Positions 33,410-42,436 of a DNA stretch of 64,000 bases are shown piece by piece. The position numbers and the translations under genes were made by a program. The notes beneath the pieces were generated by a model. It had not been told where the DNA came from, made no database searches, and saw nothing but the letters and a program-made list of their open reading frames with translations. Origin of the DNA: Microbispora sp. ZYX-F-249. Its GTDB lineage: Bacteria; Actinomycetota; Actinomycetes; Streptosporangiales; Streptosporangiaceae. The stretch spans positions 1 to 64,000 of the forward strand of contig NZ_JBDJAW010000042.1 of the NCBI RefSeq assembly GCF_039649665.1, given 5' to 3'. Numbering within the stretch: the stretch's first letter is position 1; the number at the start of each line of letters is the position of its first letter.

Positions 33410-34597
33410 ATGGGCTCGGCCTTCGTCTACGCCGCGGCGCGCACGCCGTTCGGCAGGTTCAACGGGGCACTCGCCGACGTCCGGCCGGACGACCTGGCGG
33501 CCACCGCGTTGCGCGGTGTGCTGGCCAAGCTGCCCGGGCTGGATCCGGCGGAGATCGGCGACGTGGTGTGGGGCAACGCCAACGGCGCGGGCGAGGACAA
33601 CCGCAACGTGGGCCGGATGGCCGTGCTGCTGGCCGGGCTGCCGGTGACCGTGCCGGCCACCACGGTGAACCGGCTGTGCGGGTCGAGCCTGGACGCCGCC
33701 ATGATCGGTTCCCGGACGGTCGAGAGCGGCGACGCCGACGTCGTCGTGACCGGTGGCGTGGAGTCGATGACACGGGCCCCCTGGGTGCTGCCCAAACCGT
33801 CGCGGGCCTTCCCCGCCGGCGACGTGACGGCCGTGTCCACGACGCTGGGCTGGCGGCTGGTGAACCCGCGGATGCCCAAGGAGTGGACGATCTCTCTCGG
33901 CGAGGCCAACGAGCTGCTTCAGGAGAGGTTCGGAATTTCGCGCGAGCGGCAGGACGCCTTCGCCGCGCGGTCGCACGTGCTGGCCGACGCGGCTTGGCAC
34001 GACGGCTTCTACGACGACCTGGTCGTCCCGGTCGAGGGCGCCGCCCTGACCCGGGACGAGGGGATCAGGCCCGGCACGACGCCGGAGATCCTCGCGGGGC
34101 TCAAGCCGGCCTTCCGTCCCGGCGGCACCATCACGGCCGGCAACGCCTCCCCGCTCAACGACGGCGCCTCGGCGGTCGTGCTCGGCTCGGAGGCCGCCGC
34201 CGGCCGGATCGGCGCGGACCCGATCGCCCGGGTCGCGGGCCGCGCCGCGTGCGCGCTCGAACCACAGATGTTCGGGTACGCGCCGGTCGAGGCCGCCAAC
34301 CAGGCGCTGCGCCGGGCCGGTATCGGCTGGGACGACGTCGGCGCCGTCGAGCTGAACGAGGCGTTCGCCGTCCAGTCGCTGGCGTGCCTGGACGCCTGGA
34401 AGGTCGATCCCGAGATCGTCAACACCAGGGGCGGCGCCATCGCCATCGGCCACCCGCTGGGCGCCTCCGGCGGGCGCGTCCTCGGCACGCTCGCCCACGT
34501 GCTGCGCGAACGCCGCCGGCGGTGGGGCGTGGCCGCCATCTGCATCGGCGTCGGCCAGGGCCTGGCCGTCGTCCTCGAGAACGTGGGCGCCGCATGA
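33410..34597 (+). CDS. pcaF: Thiolase, probable beta-ketoadipyl-CoA / acetyl-CoA C-acyltransferase
   Basis: This 395-residue thiolase carries the acyl-accepting Cys in NRLCGSSLDA, the NEAFAVQ segment, His in GHPLGASGGR, and the second catalytic Cys in AICIGVGQG. With the two CoA-transferase subunits encoded next it would carry out the last beta-ketoadipate steps, giving succinyl-CoA and acetyl-CoA. Acetoacetyl-CoA thiolysis is an alternative because the same gene set serves ketone-body use. Of two nearby ATGs, the one at 33410 has AGAGGGG at proper spacing; 33404 has none. It overlaps the next gene by ATGA. Confidence 0.85.
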   Translation: MGSAFVYAAARTPFGRFNGALADVRPDDLAATALRGVLAKLPGLDPAEIGDVVWGNANGAGEDNRNVGRMAVLLAGLPVTVPATTVNRLCGSSLDAAMIGSRTVESGDADVVVTGGVESMTRAPWVLPKPSRAFPAGDVTAVSTTLGWRLVNPRMPKEWTISLGEANELLQERFGISRERQDAFAARSHVLADAAWHDGFYDDLVVPVEGAALTRDEGIRPGTTPEILAGLKPAFRPGGTITAGNASPLNDGASAVVLGSEAAAGRIGADPIARVAGRAACALEPQMFGYAPVEAANQALRRAGIGWDDVGAVELNEAFAVQSLACLDAWKVDPEIVNTRGGAIAIGHPLGASGGRVLGTLAHVLRERRRRWGVAAICIGVGQGLAVVLENVGAA

Positions 34598-35271
34598 CCG
34601 CCGTGTTCACCGACCCCGACGAGGCCGTCGCGGGCATCGCGGACGGCTCCACCGTCCTGATCGGCGGTTTCGGCCTGGCCGGCATGCCCATCGGGCTCAT
34701 CGACGCGCTGATCCGGCAGGGCGCGACCGATCTGACCGTCGTCAGCAACAACGCGGGCAACGGCGACACCGGACTGGCGGCGCTGCTCGCCGCCGGGCGC
34801 GTGCGCAAGATGATCTGCTCGTTCCCCCGGCAGAGCGACTCGTGGGTGTTCGACGGCCTCTACCGGGCCGGGAAGATCGAGCTGGAGGTCGTCCCTCAGG
34901 GCACCCTGGCCGAGCGCATGCGCGCGGCCGGGGCCGGCATCGGCGCCTTCTACTGCCCCACCGGGGTCGGCACCCCGCTGGCCGAGGGCAAGGAGACGCG
35001 CACCATCGACGGCCGCGACTACGTGCTGGAGTATCCGATCAGGGGGGACGTCGCCCTCATCGGCGCCCACGCCGGCGACCGGATGGGCAACCTCGTCTAC
35101 CGCAAGACCGCCCGCAACTTCGGGCCGGTCATGGCGACCGCCGCGACGCTGACGATCGCGCAGGTGCACCACGTCGTCGAGACCGGCGGCCTGGACCCCG
35201 AGAGCGTGGTCACCCCCTGCATCTACGTCGACCGGATCCTGGACCTGAGCGCGACGGAGGCGAACCAGTGA
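34594..35271 (+). CDS. pcaI: 3-oxoacid CoA-transferase subunit A (PcaI-like)
   Basis: This 225-residue subunit A of a family I CoA-transferase has the glycine-rich VLIGGFGLAGMPIGLIDAL near its start, then VVSNNAG, GAFYCPTGVGTPLAEGKETR and GDVALIGAH. It forms a heteromer with subunit B and moves CoA from succinyl-CoA to 3-oxoadipate (or acetoacetate). Start and stop overlap its neighbours by four bases on both sides, so the three genes are one translationally coupled operon. Confidence 0.87.
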   Translation: MTAVFTDPDEAVAGIADGSTVLIGGFGLAGMPIGLIDALIRQGATDLTVVSNNAGNGDTGLAALLAAGRVRKMICSFPRQSDSWVFDGLYRAGKIELEVVPQGTLAERMRAAGAGIGAFYCPTGVGTPLAEGKETRTIDGRDYVLEYPIRGDVALIGAHAGDRMGNLVYRKTARNFGPVMATAATLTIAQVHHVVETGGLDPESVVTPCIYVDRILDLSATEANQ

Positions 35272-35960
35272 GCATCGTGGAGCACCTGGACCGCGGCCCC
35301 CTCGCCCGCGACGAGCTGGCCGCGCGCGTCGCCCGGGACATCCCGCCCGGTTCCTTCGTGAACCTCGGCATCGGCCAGCCCACGATGGTCGCCGACCACC
35401 TCCCGGCCGATTCCGGGGTCGTCCTGCACACCGAGAACGGCATGCTCGGCATGGGGCCCGCCGCCCACGGGGACGAGATCGACCCCGATCTCATCAACGC
35501 CGGCAAGTTCCCGGTCACCGAGCTGCCGGGGGCGTCGTACTTCCACCACGCCGACTCCTTCGCGATGATGCGCGGCGGCCACCTCGACGTGTGCGTGCTC
35601 GGCGCCTTCCAGGTCTCCGGCCGCGGCGACCTGGCCAACTGGCACACCGGCGCCCCCGACGCCATCCCCGCCGTGGGCGGCGCCATGGACCTGGCCACCG
35701 GCGCCAAGCAGGTGTTCGTCATGATGACCCTGTTCGCCAAGGACGGCACGCCCAAGCTCGTCCCCGAGTGCACCTATCCCCTCACCGGGCTCGCCTGCGT
35801 GAGCCGCCTCTACACCGACCGCGCCGTCTTCCGCATCGGCCCCGAGGGTGTCACGGTGGCCGAGACGTACGGCACGAGCGTGGCCGAGCTCGCCTCCCGG
35901 CTGGAGGTCCCCCTGCGCACCCTCGATGCGACAGACAGGACGGACCAGCTGGCACCATGA
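35268..35960 (+). CDS. pcaJ: 3-oxoacid CoA-transferase subunit B (PcaJ-like)
   Basis: This 230-residue subunit B contains the catalytic glutamate in HTENGMLGMGP near residue 53, the residue that forms the CoA thioester in family I enzymes. VNLGIGQPT, ADSFAMMRGGHLDV, GAMDLATGAK and a C-terminal PLTG.ACVSR..TD segment are typical. The GTG start overlaps the subunit A stop. The SDR gene begins 34 bp downstream and may be read from the same promoter. Confidence 0.88.
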   Translation: MSIVEHLDRGPLARDELAARVARDIPPGSFVNLGIGQPTMVADHLPADSGVVLHTENGMLGMGPAAHGDEIDPDLINAGKFPVTELPGASYFHHADSFAMMRGGHLDVCVLGAFQVSGRGDLANWHTGAPDAIPAVGGAMDLATGAKQVFVMMTLFAKDGTPKLVPECTYPLTGLACVSRLYTDRAVFRIGPEGVTVAETYGTSVAELASRLEVPLRTLDATDRTDQLAP

Positions 35961-35994
35961 TGAACCAGGACTCACCGGACGTTAGTCTCCTCCT

Positions 35995-36741
35995 GTGAGT
36001 AACCGGGCAGTCCTCGTCACCGGCGCGTCGCGCGGCATCGGACGGGCGATCGCGGTGGCCTTCGCCGCCGCCGGCGACCGCGTCGCGATCCACCACCGCG
36101 GCTCCCCCGAACTCGCCGAGCGGCTCCGCGCCGAGCTGCCCGGAGAGGGCCATGCCGTCGTCCGGGCCGACATCGCCGATCCCGGTGAGGCACGGCGAAT
36201 GACCGAGGAGGCGGCGGCCGCCCTCGGCGGCATCGACGTGCTGGTCAACAACGCGGGGGTCTTCCTGCACCACCCGATCATGGAGACCTCGTACGAGGAG
36301 TGGCAGGCGGTGTGGCGCGAGACGCTGGCCGTCAACCTCGTGGGACCGGCCAACGTCACCTGGAACGCCGTACGGCACATGGCTCCGGGCGGCAGGATCG
36401 TCAACGTCTCCTCGCGCGGCGCCTTCCGCGGCGAGCCGGACAGTCCCGCGTACGGGGCGAGCAAGGCGGGCCTCAACGCGCTGGGCCAGTCGCTCGCCGT
36501 CGCCCTGGCGCCCCTCGGCATCGCCGTGGCGACCGTGGCGCCCGGCTTCGTCGAGACCGACATGACGAACGAGCACCTCAAGGCGCCGCGGGGCGACGAG
36601 ATCCGCGCCCAGAGCCCGTTCGGGAGAGTGGCGCGGCCCGAGGAGATCGCGGCCGCCGTCCTTTACCTGGCGTCACCGGCCGCCGAGTGGGCCAGCGGCA
36701 CGATCGTCGACCTCAACGGAGCCTCCTACCTGCGCAGCTGA
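35995..36741 (+). CDS. Short-chain dehydrogenase/reductase (FabG-like)
   Basis: This 248-residue classical SDR shows the NAD(P)-binding TGASRGIGRA at residues 9-18, VNNAG near 85, catalytic Ser in VNVSSRGA and YGASKAG near 160. The C-terminal GTIVDLNGASYLR is the usual end of 3-oxoacyl-ACP reductase-like members. The sequence AIHHRG after strand 2 hints at NADP(H) preference but is not decisive. Distance to pcaJ allows co-transcription, though no SDR step is needed in the beta-ketoadipate route, so the substrate is unknown. Confidence 0.85.
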   Translation: MSNRAVLVTGASRGIGRAIAVAFAAAGDRVAIHHRGSPELAERLRAELPGEGHAVVRADIADPGEARRMTEEAAAALGGIDVLVNNAGVFLHHPIMETSYEEWQAVWRETLAVNLVGPANVTWNAVRHMAPGGRIVNVSSRGAFRGEPDSPAYGASKAGLNALGQSLAVALAPLGIAVATVAPGFVETDMTNEHLKAPRGDEIRAQSPFGRVARPEEIAAAVLYLASPAAEWASGTIVDLNGASYLRS

Positions 36742-36750
36742 GCCGGACGG

Positions 36751-37170
36751 TCAGTCGGGCGCCCAGTATCCGACCAGGACCTTCTCCAGCCTGCCCACGA
36801 CCGGTCGCCAGGTCGGGGGCAGGGTGTAGCGGGTGGCCCGGTGGCCCTTGTAGGTCAGGTGGTAGGCGAGGAAGTCGGCCCCCTGCGGCCGGGCCTCGGA
36901 GCGGCCGAGCCGCAGATGCTTCAGCGAGCCGCGCAGGCCGCGCCACTCCGCGGCGGTCAGGCACTTGCGGACGGTGGGTCCGGTCCGGCGGCTCAGCACG
37001 GCGCAGCCGTCGGTGTAGACGGCCACCCGGTTGCGCAGCCCGGCGAACCCGCCCTCCTCCCGCAACTCCACGACCAGCTTCCTGGGCGCCGTGACCGCCT
37101 CGGCGGGAGCCGTGACGGCCAGGACGGGCAGAGCCGCCAGCGGCAGCAGCGCGACACGCGAAATCCTCAT
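36751..37170 (-). CDS. Small secreted protein, weakly emfourin-like
   Basis: This 139-residue preprotein has a Sec signal (MRISRVALLPLAALPVLAVTAPAEA). The mature start, LVVELREEGGFAGLRNRVAVY, resembles the N-terminal strand pattern of emfourin-type protealysin inhibitors, and the rest is compact with two Cys residues (DGCAVL, RKCLT). Emfourins are usually cytoplasmic partners of metalloproteases and none is adjacent here, so inhibitor function is only a suggestion. The gene is convergent with the SDR, nine bases away. Confidence 0.6.
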   Translation of the reverse strand: MRISRVALLPLAALPVLAVTAPAEAVTAPRKLVVELREEGGFAGLRNRVAVYTDGCAVLSRRTGPTVRKCLTAAEWRGLRGSLKHLRLGRSEARPQGADFLAYHLTYKGHRATRYTLPPTWRPVVGRLEKVLVGYWAPD

Positions 37171-37279
37171 GCCCTCTATTACGGATCACGACGCCCTTCG
37201 GCTCACCGACAGCGTCCGCGTGTAGGGCGGGTGAGCACGGGCAGGCGGGTCCGAGTCTCCGAGTCGAAAGGTGACGACA

Positions 37280-37843
37280 GTGAGCACTGCTACGGAACAG
37301 GACGTCATCGACCTGCTGCTGGCGCAGCACAACCAGATCAAGACCAGGTTCGCGGAGGTCGCCGCCGCGCGGGGCGAGCGCAGACGTGAGCTGTTCAACG
37401 ACCTCGTACGGCTGCTGGCGGTGCACGAGGCGGCGGAGGAGCAGGTCGTGCACCCGGCGGCGCGGTCGAAGGCGGGCGAACAGGTCGTCGAGGCCCGGCT
37501 GCACGAGGAGGACGAGGCCAAACGCGCCCTGTCCGACCTGTACGACCTCGGCGTCGACCACCCCGAGTTCGACGCCCGGCTGGCCGCCCTGGAGAAGGCG
37601 GTCGTCGACCACGCCACGCACGAGGAGCGGGAGGAGTTCCCCCGGCTGCGTCAGGAGACCTCCCCCGAGCGGCTGCGCCGCATGGCCGGTGCGGTCCGGG
37701 CCGCCGAGGCGATCTCGCCGACCAGGCCCCACCCGGGCGCCGGAGAGTCCGCCACCGCGAACATGCTGGTCGGCCCGCCGGTGGCCGTGTTCGACAAGAT
37801 CCGCGACGTCGTACGGGACTGGCGGCAGTCGAACAAGGACTGA
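37280..37843 (+). CDS. Hemerythrin HHE cation-binding protein
   Basis: The chosen GTG (AAAGGTGA ending five bases upstream) gives 187 residues; GTG at 37271 would add three. HHE-type metal ligands are visible: His in LLAQHNQIK, HEAAEEQVVHP, LHEEDEAK and DHATHEEREEFP. Such di-iron four-helix bundles bind oxygen, NO or peroxide or act in iron handling. The C-terminal 50 residues are a basic tail. It is a single gene ending at a strong hairpin terminator. Confidence 0.85.
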   Translation: MSTATEQDVIDLLLAQHNQIKTRFAEVAAARGERRRELFNDLVRLLAVHEAAEEQVVHPAARSKAGEQVVEARLHEEDEAKRALSDLYDLGVDHPEFDARLAALEKAVVDHATHEEREEFPRLRQETSPERLRRMAGAVRAAEAISPTRPHPGAGESATANMLVGPPVAVFDKIRDVVRDWRQSNKD

Positions 37844-37928
37844 CCGACGCCCCGCCCGGTCTCGCGCCGGGGCGGCTCGGCCTCGAAGCCGCTCCGGCCG
37901 GACCCCGAGGGGACACCGGTCATGTGCG

Positions 37929-37959
37929 GTGCGGGCCCGTCCGATGGACGGGCCCGCAC
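37929..37959. terminator. 14-bp perfect hairpin between convergent genes
   Basis: GTGCGGGCCCGTCC pairs perfectly with GGACGGGCCCGCAC around a GAT loop. It lies between the ends of the hemerythrin and DedA genes, so it can terminate both strands; actinomycete terminators often lack a T-run. Confidence 0.75.
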
Positions 37960-37985
37960 GCCGCCACGCACCCTCCCTGGACCGC

Positions 37986-38591
37986 CTACGGCCCGCCCCG
38001 GTGCCGCCGGACGCGCCACACGACCACGGCGGTCACGACGACCGCGGCGAGAACGGCCGCGACCGCACCGCCGACGGCCGACTGCACCTGCTCGTACGCC
38101 GCCCCGGCGAAGAAGCCCAGAAGGGTGTAACCGACTCCCCAGAGCACCCCGCCCAGGACGTTGAACAGGAAGAACCGCCGGTAGCTCATCCGCGAGACCC
38201 CTGCCAGGGCCGGCATCATGGCGCGCAGGAACGCGGCGAACCGAGCGAAGAACACCGCCTGAGGGCCCCACCGGCGCATCAGCACCTGTGCCCTCTCCAC
38301 GCGGTGGCGACGGCGGCGCAGGACCCGTACGTCCAGGACCCTGGGGCCGAGGCGGCGGCCGACGAAGTAGCCCGCGCTGTCGCCGGCTATCGCGGCGAGC
38401 GTCACCACGAGCCCCAGCCAGTACACCGACAGTCTGCCCTGACTGGCGAGCACGCCGCCCAGCACGGCGGCCGTCTCCCCCGGCACGACGAACCCCACGA
38501 ACAGGGCGTCCTCGGCGAAGACCAGCGCCGCCACTGCCGCGTACAGCACCGTTCCCGGCAGGCCCCAGAGCCAGTTGATGATCGCGTCCAC
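37986..38591 (-). CDS. DedA-family membrane protein
   Basis: This 201-residue protein starts at GTG (VDAIINWLWG) with GGAGG just upstream. It has the DedA/SNARE-associated layout: FAEDALFVGFVVPGETAAVLGG near the N-terminus, a GDSAGYFVGRRLG loop, then RFAAFLRAMMPALAGVSRMSYRRF, followed by terminal TM helices. The Glu in VVPGE and the Arg residues in the FxRxxxxxRxxxP-like motif are conserved in the family, which handles lipid-carrier or phospholipid translocation. The substrate here is not known. Confidence 0.85.
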   Translation of the reverse strand: MDAIINWLWGLPGTVLYAAVAALVFAEDALFVGFVVPGETAAVLGGVLASQGRLSVYWLGLVVTLAAIAGDSAGYFVGRRLGPRVLDVRVLRRRRHRVERAQVLMRRWGPQAVFFARFAAFLRAMMPALAGVSRMSYRRFFLFNVLGGVLWGVGYTLLGFFAGAAYEQVQSAVGGAVAAVLAAVVVTAVVVWRVRRHRGGP

Positions 38592-38815
38592 CCGTCCTCC
38601 ATGCGCCTCCCCGTTGTCGTGTCCCCCAGGAGGTGCGCGTACGCGCGCCGCACGGCCGTGGGCGGTTCGCCCACTCCTGGAAACGCACGGAAGTTTGCCC
38701 GCGGACGGGCACCGGCACGACCGGCCTTCAGGCCGGCCCGGGAATACGTGAGGGGCGCCGCCTCTCCGACCGGGAGGGTGCACGGCGGCCGACCACCCAC
38801 AGGAGGAGATGCCGA

Positions 38816-40027
38816 ATGAGCGACGACGAGCAGGTCCTGGGCTACCCGATCCCCAACGACGCGGCGCTGGACCCGCCCGCCGAGTGGGCCGGGCTGCGCG
38901 CCACGTGCCCGGTCGCCCGCGTCACGCTGCCCAGCGGCGACGCGGCGACGCTGCTGACCCGTTACGAGGACGTCAAGCAGGTGCTGGCCGACCCGCGCTT
39001 CACCCGCCGGCTCGACGCACCCGACGCCGCCCGGTTGTCCGCGGACGGCGGCGGGGTGTTCAGCGGCGAGCTGGCGGCGATCCTCCCCGACAGCGGCGAG
39101 GAGCACCAGCACTGGCGGCGCCTGGTCGGCAGGTGGTTCACGGCCAAGCGCATGACCGCCATGCGGCCGGCGATGATCGAGATCGCCGAGGATCTCGTGG
39201 ACGACATGGTCAAGCGCGGCTCGCCCGGCGACCTCAGGGCGAGCCTCGGCTTCCCGCTGCCGGTCTACGTCATCTGCGACATGCTCGGCGTGCCCGCCGC
39301 CGACCGGGACCGGTTCTCCTACTGGTCCGACACGCTGCTCAACCTGACCCGCTACGGCAGGGCCGAGACCGAGGCCGCCCAGGGGGAGTTCTTCCAGTAC
39401 ATGTCCGACCTCGTCACGGCCAAGCGCGCCGAGCCCGGCGACGACCTGCTGAGCGAGCTGATCACGGCAGGCGGCCCCGAGAACGGCGGGCTGCCCGACG
39501 TCCAGGTCCTGGTCACGGGCATGGCGCTGCTGGTCGCCGGGCACGAGACCACCGCCAACATGATCGGGAAGATGGCCGCCATGCTGCTGGCCGACCGCTC
39601 CCGGTGGGAGCGGCTGCTGGCCGACCCGTCGCTGATCCGCACCACGGTGGAGGAGTCGCTGCGCTTCGACGCCAACGCCGGCTTCGGCCTCCCCCGCTAC
39701 CTGAACGCGGAGACCGAGGTCAGCGGCATGGTCCTGCCCCCCGGCACGACCGTGGTGTGCAGCATGGCCGCCGCCAACCGCGACGAGACCGCCTTCGAGA
39801 ACGCCGGCGACATGGACCTGACCCGCAGCCCGAACCCCCACCTGGCTTTCGGCTCCGGCGCCCACTCCTGCCTGGGGCAGGCACTGGCCCGCACCGAGCT
39901 GCAGGTCGTCCTGGAGGTGCTGCTGCGCAGGCTGCCGACGCTTGAGCTGGCCGTGCCCGTGGAGGAGCTGGAACGCGTGGAAGGGCTCGCCGTCGGCGGC
40001 CTGCGCGAGGTCCCGGTCCGCTGGTGA
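38816..40027 (+). CDS. Cytochrome P450
   Basis: This 403-residue soluble bacterial P450 has AGGAGGAG seven bases before its ATG. The I-helix oxygen-activation motif is LLVAGHETT, the K-helix EESLR, and the heme loop FGSGAHSCLGQALAR carries the axial Cys. It would receive electrons from the ferredoxin encoded 41 bp downstream. The substrate is not predictable; no biosynthetic enzymes are adjacent, so catabolic or tailoring roles are both open. Confidence 0.93.
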   Translation: MSDDEQVLGYPIPNDAALDPPAEWAGLRATCPVARVTLPSGDAATLLTRYEDVKQVLADPRFTRRLDAPDAARLSADGGGVFSGELAAILPDSGEEHQHWRRLVGRWFTAKRMTAMRPAMIEIAEDLVDDMVKRGSPGDLRASLGFPLPVYVICDMLGVPAADRDRFSYWSDTLLNLTRYGRAETEAAQGEFFQYMSDLVTAKRAEPGDDLLSELITAGGPENGGLPDVQVLVTGMALLVAGHETTANMIGKMAAMLLADRSRWERLLADPSLIRTTVEESLRFDANAGFGLPRYLNAETEVSGMVLPPGTTVVCSMAAANRDETAFENAGDMDLTRSPNPHLAFGSGAHSCLGQALARTELQVVLEVLLRRLPTLELAVPVEELERVEGLAVGGLREVPVRW

Positions 40028-40068
40028 CCCCCCGGCCGGCGTGCCCGATCGGCAAGGAGGACATGGAC

Positions 40069-40269
40069 ATGAAGGTCGTCGTCGACGAGGTCAAGTGCTG
40101 CGGCGCCGGGCAGTGCGTGCTGATCGCACCGGAGGTGTTCGACCAGCGCGACGAGGACGGCGTCGTCGTCCTGCTGGAGCCCGAGCCCGCCGAGGACCTG
40201 CACACCGCGGTCCGCGAGGCCGCCGCCGTCTGCCCCGCCGCCGCCATCGAGGTGGACGAGGACTCCTGA
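40069..40269 (+). CDS. P450-associated [3Fe-4S]-type ferredoxin
   Basis: This 66-residue protein starts eight bases after AAGGAGG. It has VKCCGAGQCVLIAPEVF near the start and VCPAAAI near the end, giving the three cluster Cys residues typical of actinomycete single-cluster ferredoxins that serve P450s. It is cotranscribed with the P450 and delivers electrons to it. Two more upstream in-frame starts exist but have worse spacing. Confidence 0.9.
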   Translation: MKVVVDEVKCCGAGQCVLIAPEVFDQRDEDGVVVLLEPEPAEDLHTAVREAAAVCPAAAIEVDEDS

Positions 40270-40289
40270 ACCGCGGGAGCACACCCGGT

Positions 40290-40321
40290 GGTGCCGGGAC
40301 GGACCGTCCCGTCCCGGCACC
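40290..40321. terminator. 13-bp perfect hairpin between convergent genes
   Basis: GGTGCCGGGACGG pairs perfectly with CCGTCCCGGCACC around a six-base loop. It lies between the ferredoxin stop and the end of the beta-propeller gene and probably terminates both. Confidence 0.75.
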
Positions 40322-40330
40322 CGGAGGGCC

Positions 40331-41590
40331 TCAGCCCGCGGCCGGAGGGGTCCAGCCGGCCGGGACGCGGGCGATGCGGACGCGCTGCGGGTGGTCGCCG
40401 ACCGGCACCGAGGTGATCTTCTGCCCGGTGGCGAAGTCGATGGCGGTGACCCGGTCGGCGCCGCTCTCGGAGATGACGCAGGCCCGCCCGTCGCCGCTGA
40501 CGGTCGCCCAGTAGGGCTTGGACGCGCTCACCAGCGGGCCCTCCCGCAGGGTGGCCCGGTCGACGACCGTGGCGTAGTCGTCCATCGTCGCGGCGACGCA
40601 GAGCTTGTCGCCGGCGGGGTTGACCGACAGTCCGTGGTGCCGGGAGTCGTTGACCCAGGTGGTGCGGTCCTCGCCGGTGGCCGGGTTCTTCGGCAGGGTC
40701 TTGATCCGGGTGATCGTGTCGGTGGCGGTGTCGTACTCGGCGAAGCCGTTGAAGAACGAGACCTGGAAGTACAGCTTCGACTCGTCCGGGGTGAAGACGG
40801 CGGGCCGCACCGCGTCCGACAGGTCCTTGCGGCCGAAGGCGTCCAGCCGGTCGCGCATGTCGACGGTCCGCACGACCTTGTACGTCGAGGCGTCCGCGAT
40901 CGTGATGTGGCGGTCGCCCTTCAGCCAGTCCTGGGACGGGCTGTCGAAGTCGTTGTTGACCTCGCCGATCGACATGTTCCAGATGTACCTGCCGCCGCCG
41001 GTGAAGATGTTCTCGTGCGGCTTGTCCCCCGTGCGGAACGAGCCGAGCTGCCTGCCGGTGTCGATGTCCAGGACGTGCACGGTGTTGGATGTGGAGGCCG
41101 ACACGGCGACCCGGGTCCCGTCGGGGGACACGGCCATGTGGTCGGCGCGGAAGCCGGAGACCGGGAAGCGCCATCTGATCGCGCCGGTGGTCAGGTCGAT
41201 GGACACCACGTCGGCGAAGCTCGGGCGGGAGACGACCATGGCCGTGCCGTCCGGGGTGGCGTACATGTCGTCGACGAACTGGTCGTGACCCTCGCCGGGG
41301 CCCTGCCGGATGCCCAGGAAAAAGGCCAGCTTGATGGGGTTGAGGTAGATCTCGGCCAGCCGCCGGGCCTTGTCGGGGATGACGTTGATCCGGCCGATCC
41401 TGGCGAACTCCCCGCTCGACTCGATGACGTCCGCGGTGCCGTCCCAGTTGTTGCCGACGAACATCACCTCGCGCAGTCCGCCGGCGGCGCTCGCGGGAGC
41501 GGCCGGAACGCCGCAGACGGCGGCGCCCGCGACCGCCACGGCGGCGGCGAGCAGGGATCTGCGCAGGCGTGCGAGGGCCGAAGCGTGCAT
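40331..41590 (-). CDS. Secreted YVTN-type beta-propeller protein
   Basis: This 419-residue preprotein starts four bases after GGAGGAA and has a Sec signal (RRSLLAAAVAVAGAAVCGVPAAPASA). The mature part consists of repeated SPDGTRVAVS..SNTVHVLDIDTGRQLGSF-like blades, as in YVTN/lactonase-like propellers. No lactonase active site is evident, and such proteins are often binding scaffolds. It is divergent from a TetR regulator with a perfect palindrome between them, so it is likely repressed by that protein. Confidence 0.8.
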   Translation of the reverse strand: MHASALARLRRSLLAAAVAVAGAAVCGVPAAPASAAGGLREVMFVGNNWDGTADVIESSGEFARIGRINVIPDKARRLAEIYLNPIKLAFFLGIRQGPGEGHDQFVDDMYATPDGTAMVVSRPSFADVVSIDLTTGAIRWRFPVSGFRADHMAVSPDGTRVAVSASTSNTVHVLDIDTGRQLGSFRTGDKPHENIFTGGGRYIWNMSIGEVNNDFDSPSQDWLKGDRHITIADASTYKVVRTVDMRDRLDAFGRKDLSDAVRPAVFTPDESKLYFQVSFFNGFAEYDTATDTITRIKTLPKNPATGEDRTTWVNDSRHHGLSVNPAGDKLCVAATMDDYATVVDRATLREGPLVSASKPYWATVSGDGRACVISESGADRVTAIDFATGQKITSVPVGDHPQRVRIARVPAGWTPPAAG

Positions 41591-41676
41591 GTGCTTCCTC
41601 CGGGGGGTGGGAGGTGGGCGAGATCGAGCATGGCCGGCCGAAGGGTCCGCGCGCCTTCGGCGCGTGGACTCGCACA

Positions 41677-41702
41677 AGTCTGAACATTTCGATATTCAGA
41701 CT
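41677..41702. promoter_or_regulatory. Palindromic operator between propeller and TetR genes
   Basis: Perfect 8-bp arms AGTCTGAA and TTCAGACT flank a 10-bp AT-rich centre in the divergent intergenic region, 87 bp upstream of the propeller start and 75 bp upstream of the TetR start. Size and symmetry fit a TetR-family dimer site that controls both genes. Confidence 0.65.
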
Positions 41703-41776
41703 GTGTTACTGGATGGTAGGCACGTGTGACCCCCGCCACAAGGCCCAAAATTCATGACAACGGAGCGGAGGACGCG

Positions 41777-42436
41777 GTGGCGGGCAGGATCACCCCGGCG
41801 GCGGGCCGGTACGGCGGCAGGCCGGCGGCCGAACGGCAGGCCGAGCGCCGCACGCGCTTCCTGGAGGCGGGCCTCGACCTGTTCGGCGCCGGGCCCGGCT
41901 ACCGCGCCACGAGGATCACGGACGTGTGCCGCGCCGCCGGGCTGTCCAGCCGCCAGTTCTACGAGGAGTTCCACACGCTGGAGGACCTGCTGGCCGAGCT
42001 GCACCTGTACGTCAACGACGTCGCACAGCAGGCCGTCCTCGGCGTGCTCCCCCAGGTGCGGCACCTTGAGCCCATCGAACGCTGCAGCCGGCTGTTCCGC
42101 GCGTACGCCGCCGGAGCCACCGCCGACCCCCGCCACACCCGCATCGCCTTCGTGGAGATCATCGGCGTCAGCCCCCGCCTGGACCGCCAGCGCCTGGACC
42201 GCCGGGCCCGCTGGATAGCCTTCCTGTGCGAGCAGCTGGACGACGCCGCGGACCGCGGCGAGATCCCCGCTCGCGACTTCCGCGTCACGGCCGCCGCCTT
42301 CATCGGGGCCATCAACGGCCTGATGCACGACTGGGCCGTCGGCTGGGTCGACGCCACCCTCGATCAGATCGTCGACGAGCTCCTGCTCATGCTCCTGGGC
42401 CGCCTCCAGGTCCCCGGCGAAGCCGGCCCCGCTTGA
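41777..42436 (+). CDS. TetR-family transcriptional regulator
   Basis: With the GTG at 41777 (GGAGG five bases upstream) the product is 219 residues. The N-terminal HTH is RTRFLEAGLDLFGAGPGYRATRITDVCRAAGLSSRQFYEEFHTLEDLLAEL; the remainder is a helical ligand-binding domain. It is divergent from the secreted propeller gene and separated from it by a strong palindrome, so it likely represses itself and that gene. The P450/ferredoxin pair farther on may also be a target, but no matching site was found there. Confidence 0.88.
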   Translation: MAGRITPAAGRYGGRPAAERQAERRTRFLEAGLDLFGAGPGYRATRITDVCRAAGLSSRQFYEEFHTLEDLLAELHLYVNDVAQQAVLGVLPQVRHLEPIERCSRLFRAYAAGATADPRHTRIAFVEIIGVSPRLDRQRLDRRARWIAFLCEQLDDAADRGEIPARDFRVTAAAFIGAINGLMHDWAVGWVDATLDQIVDELLLMLLGRLQVPGEAGPA

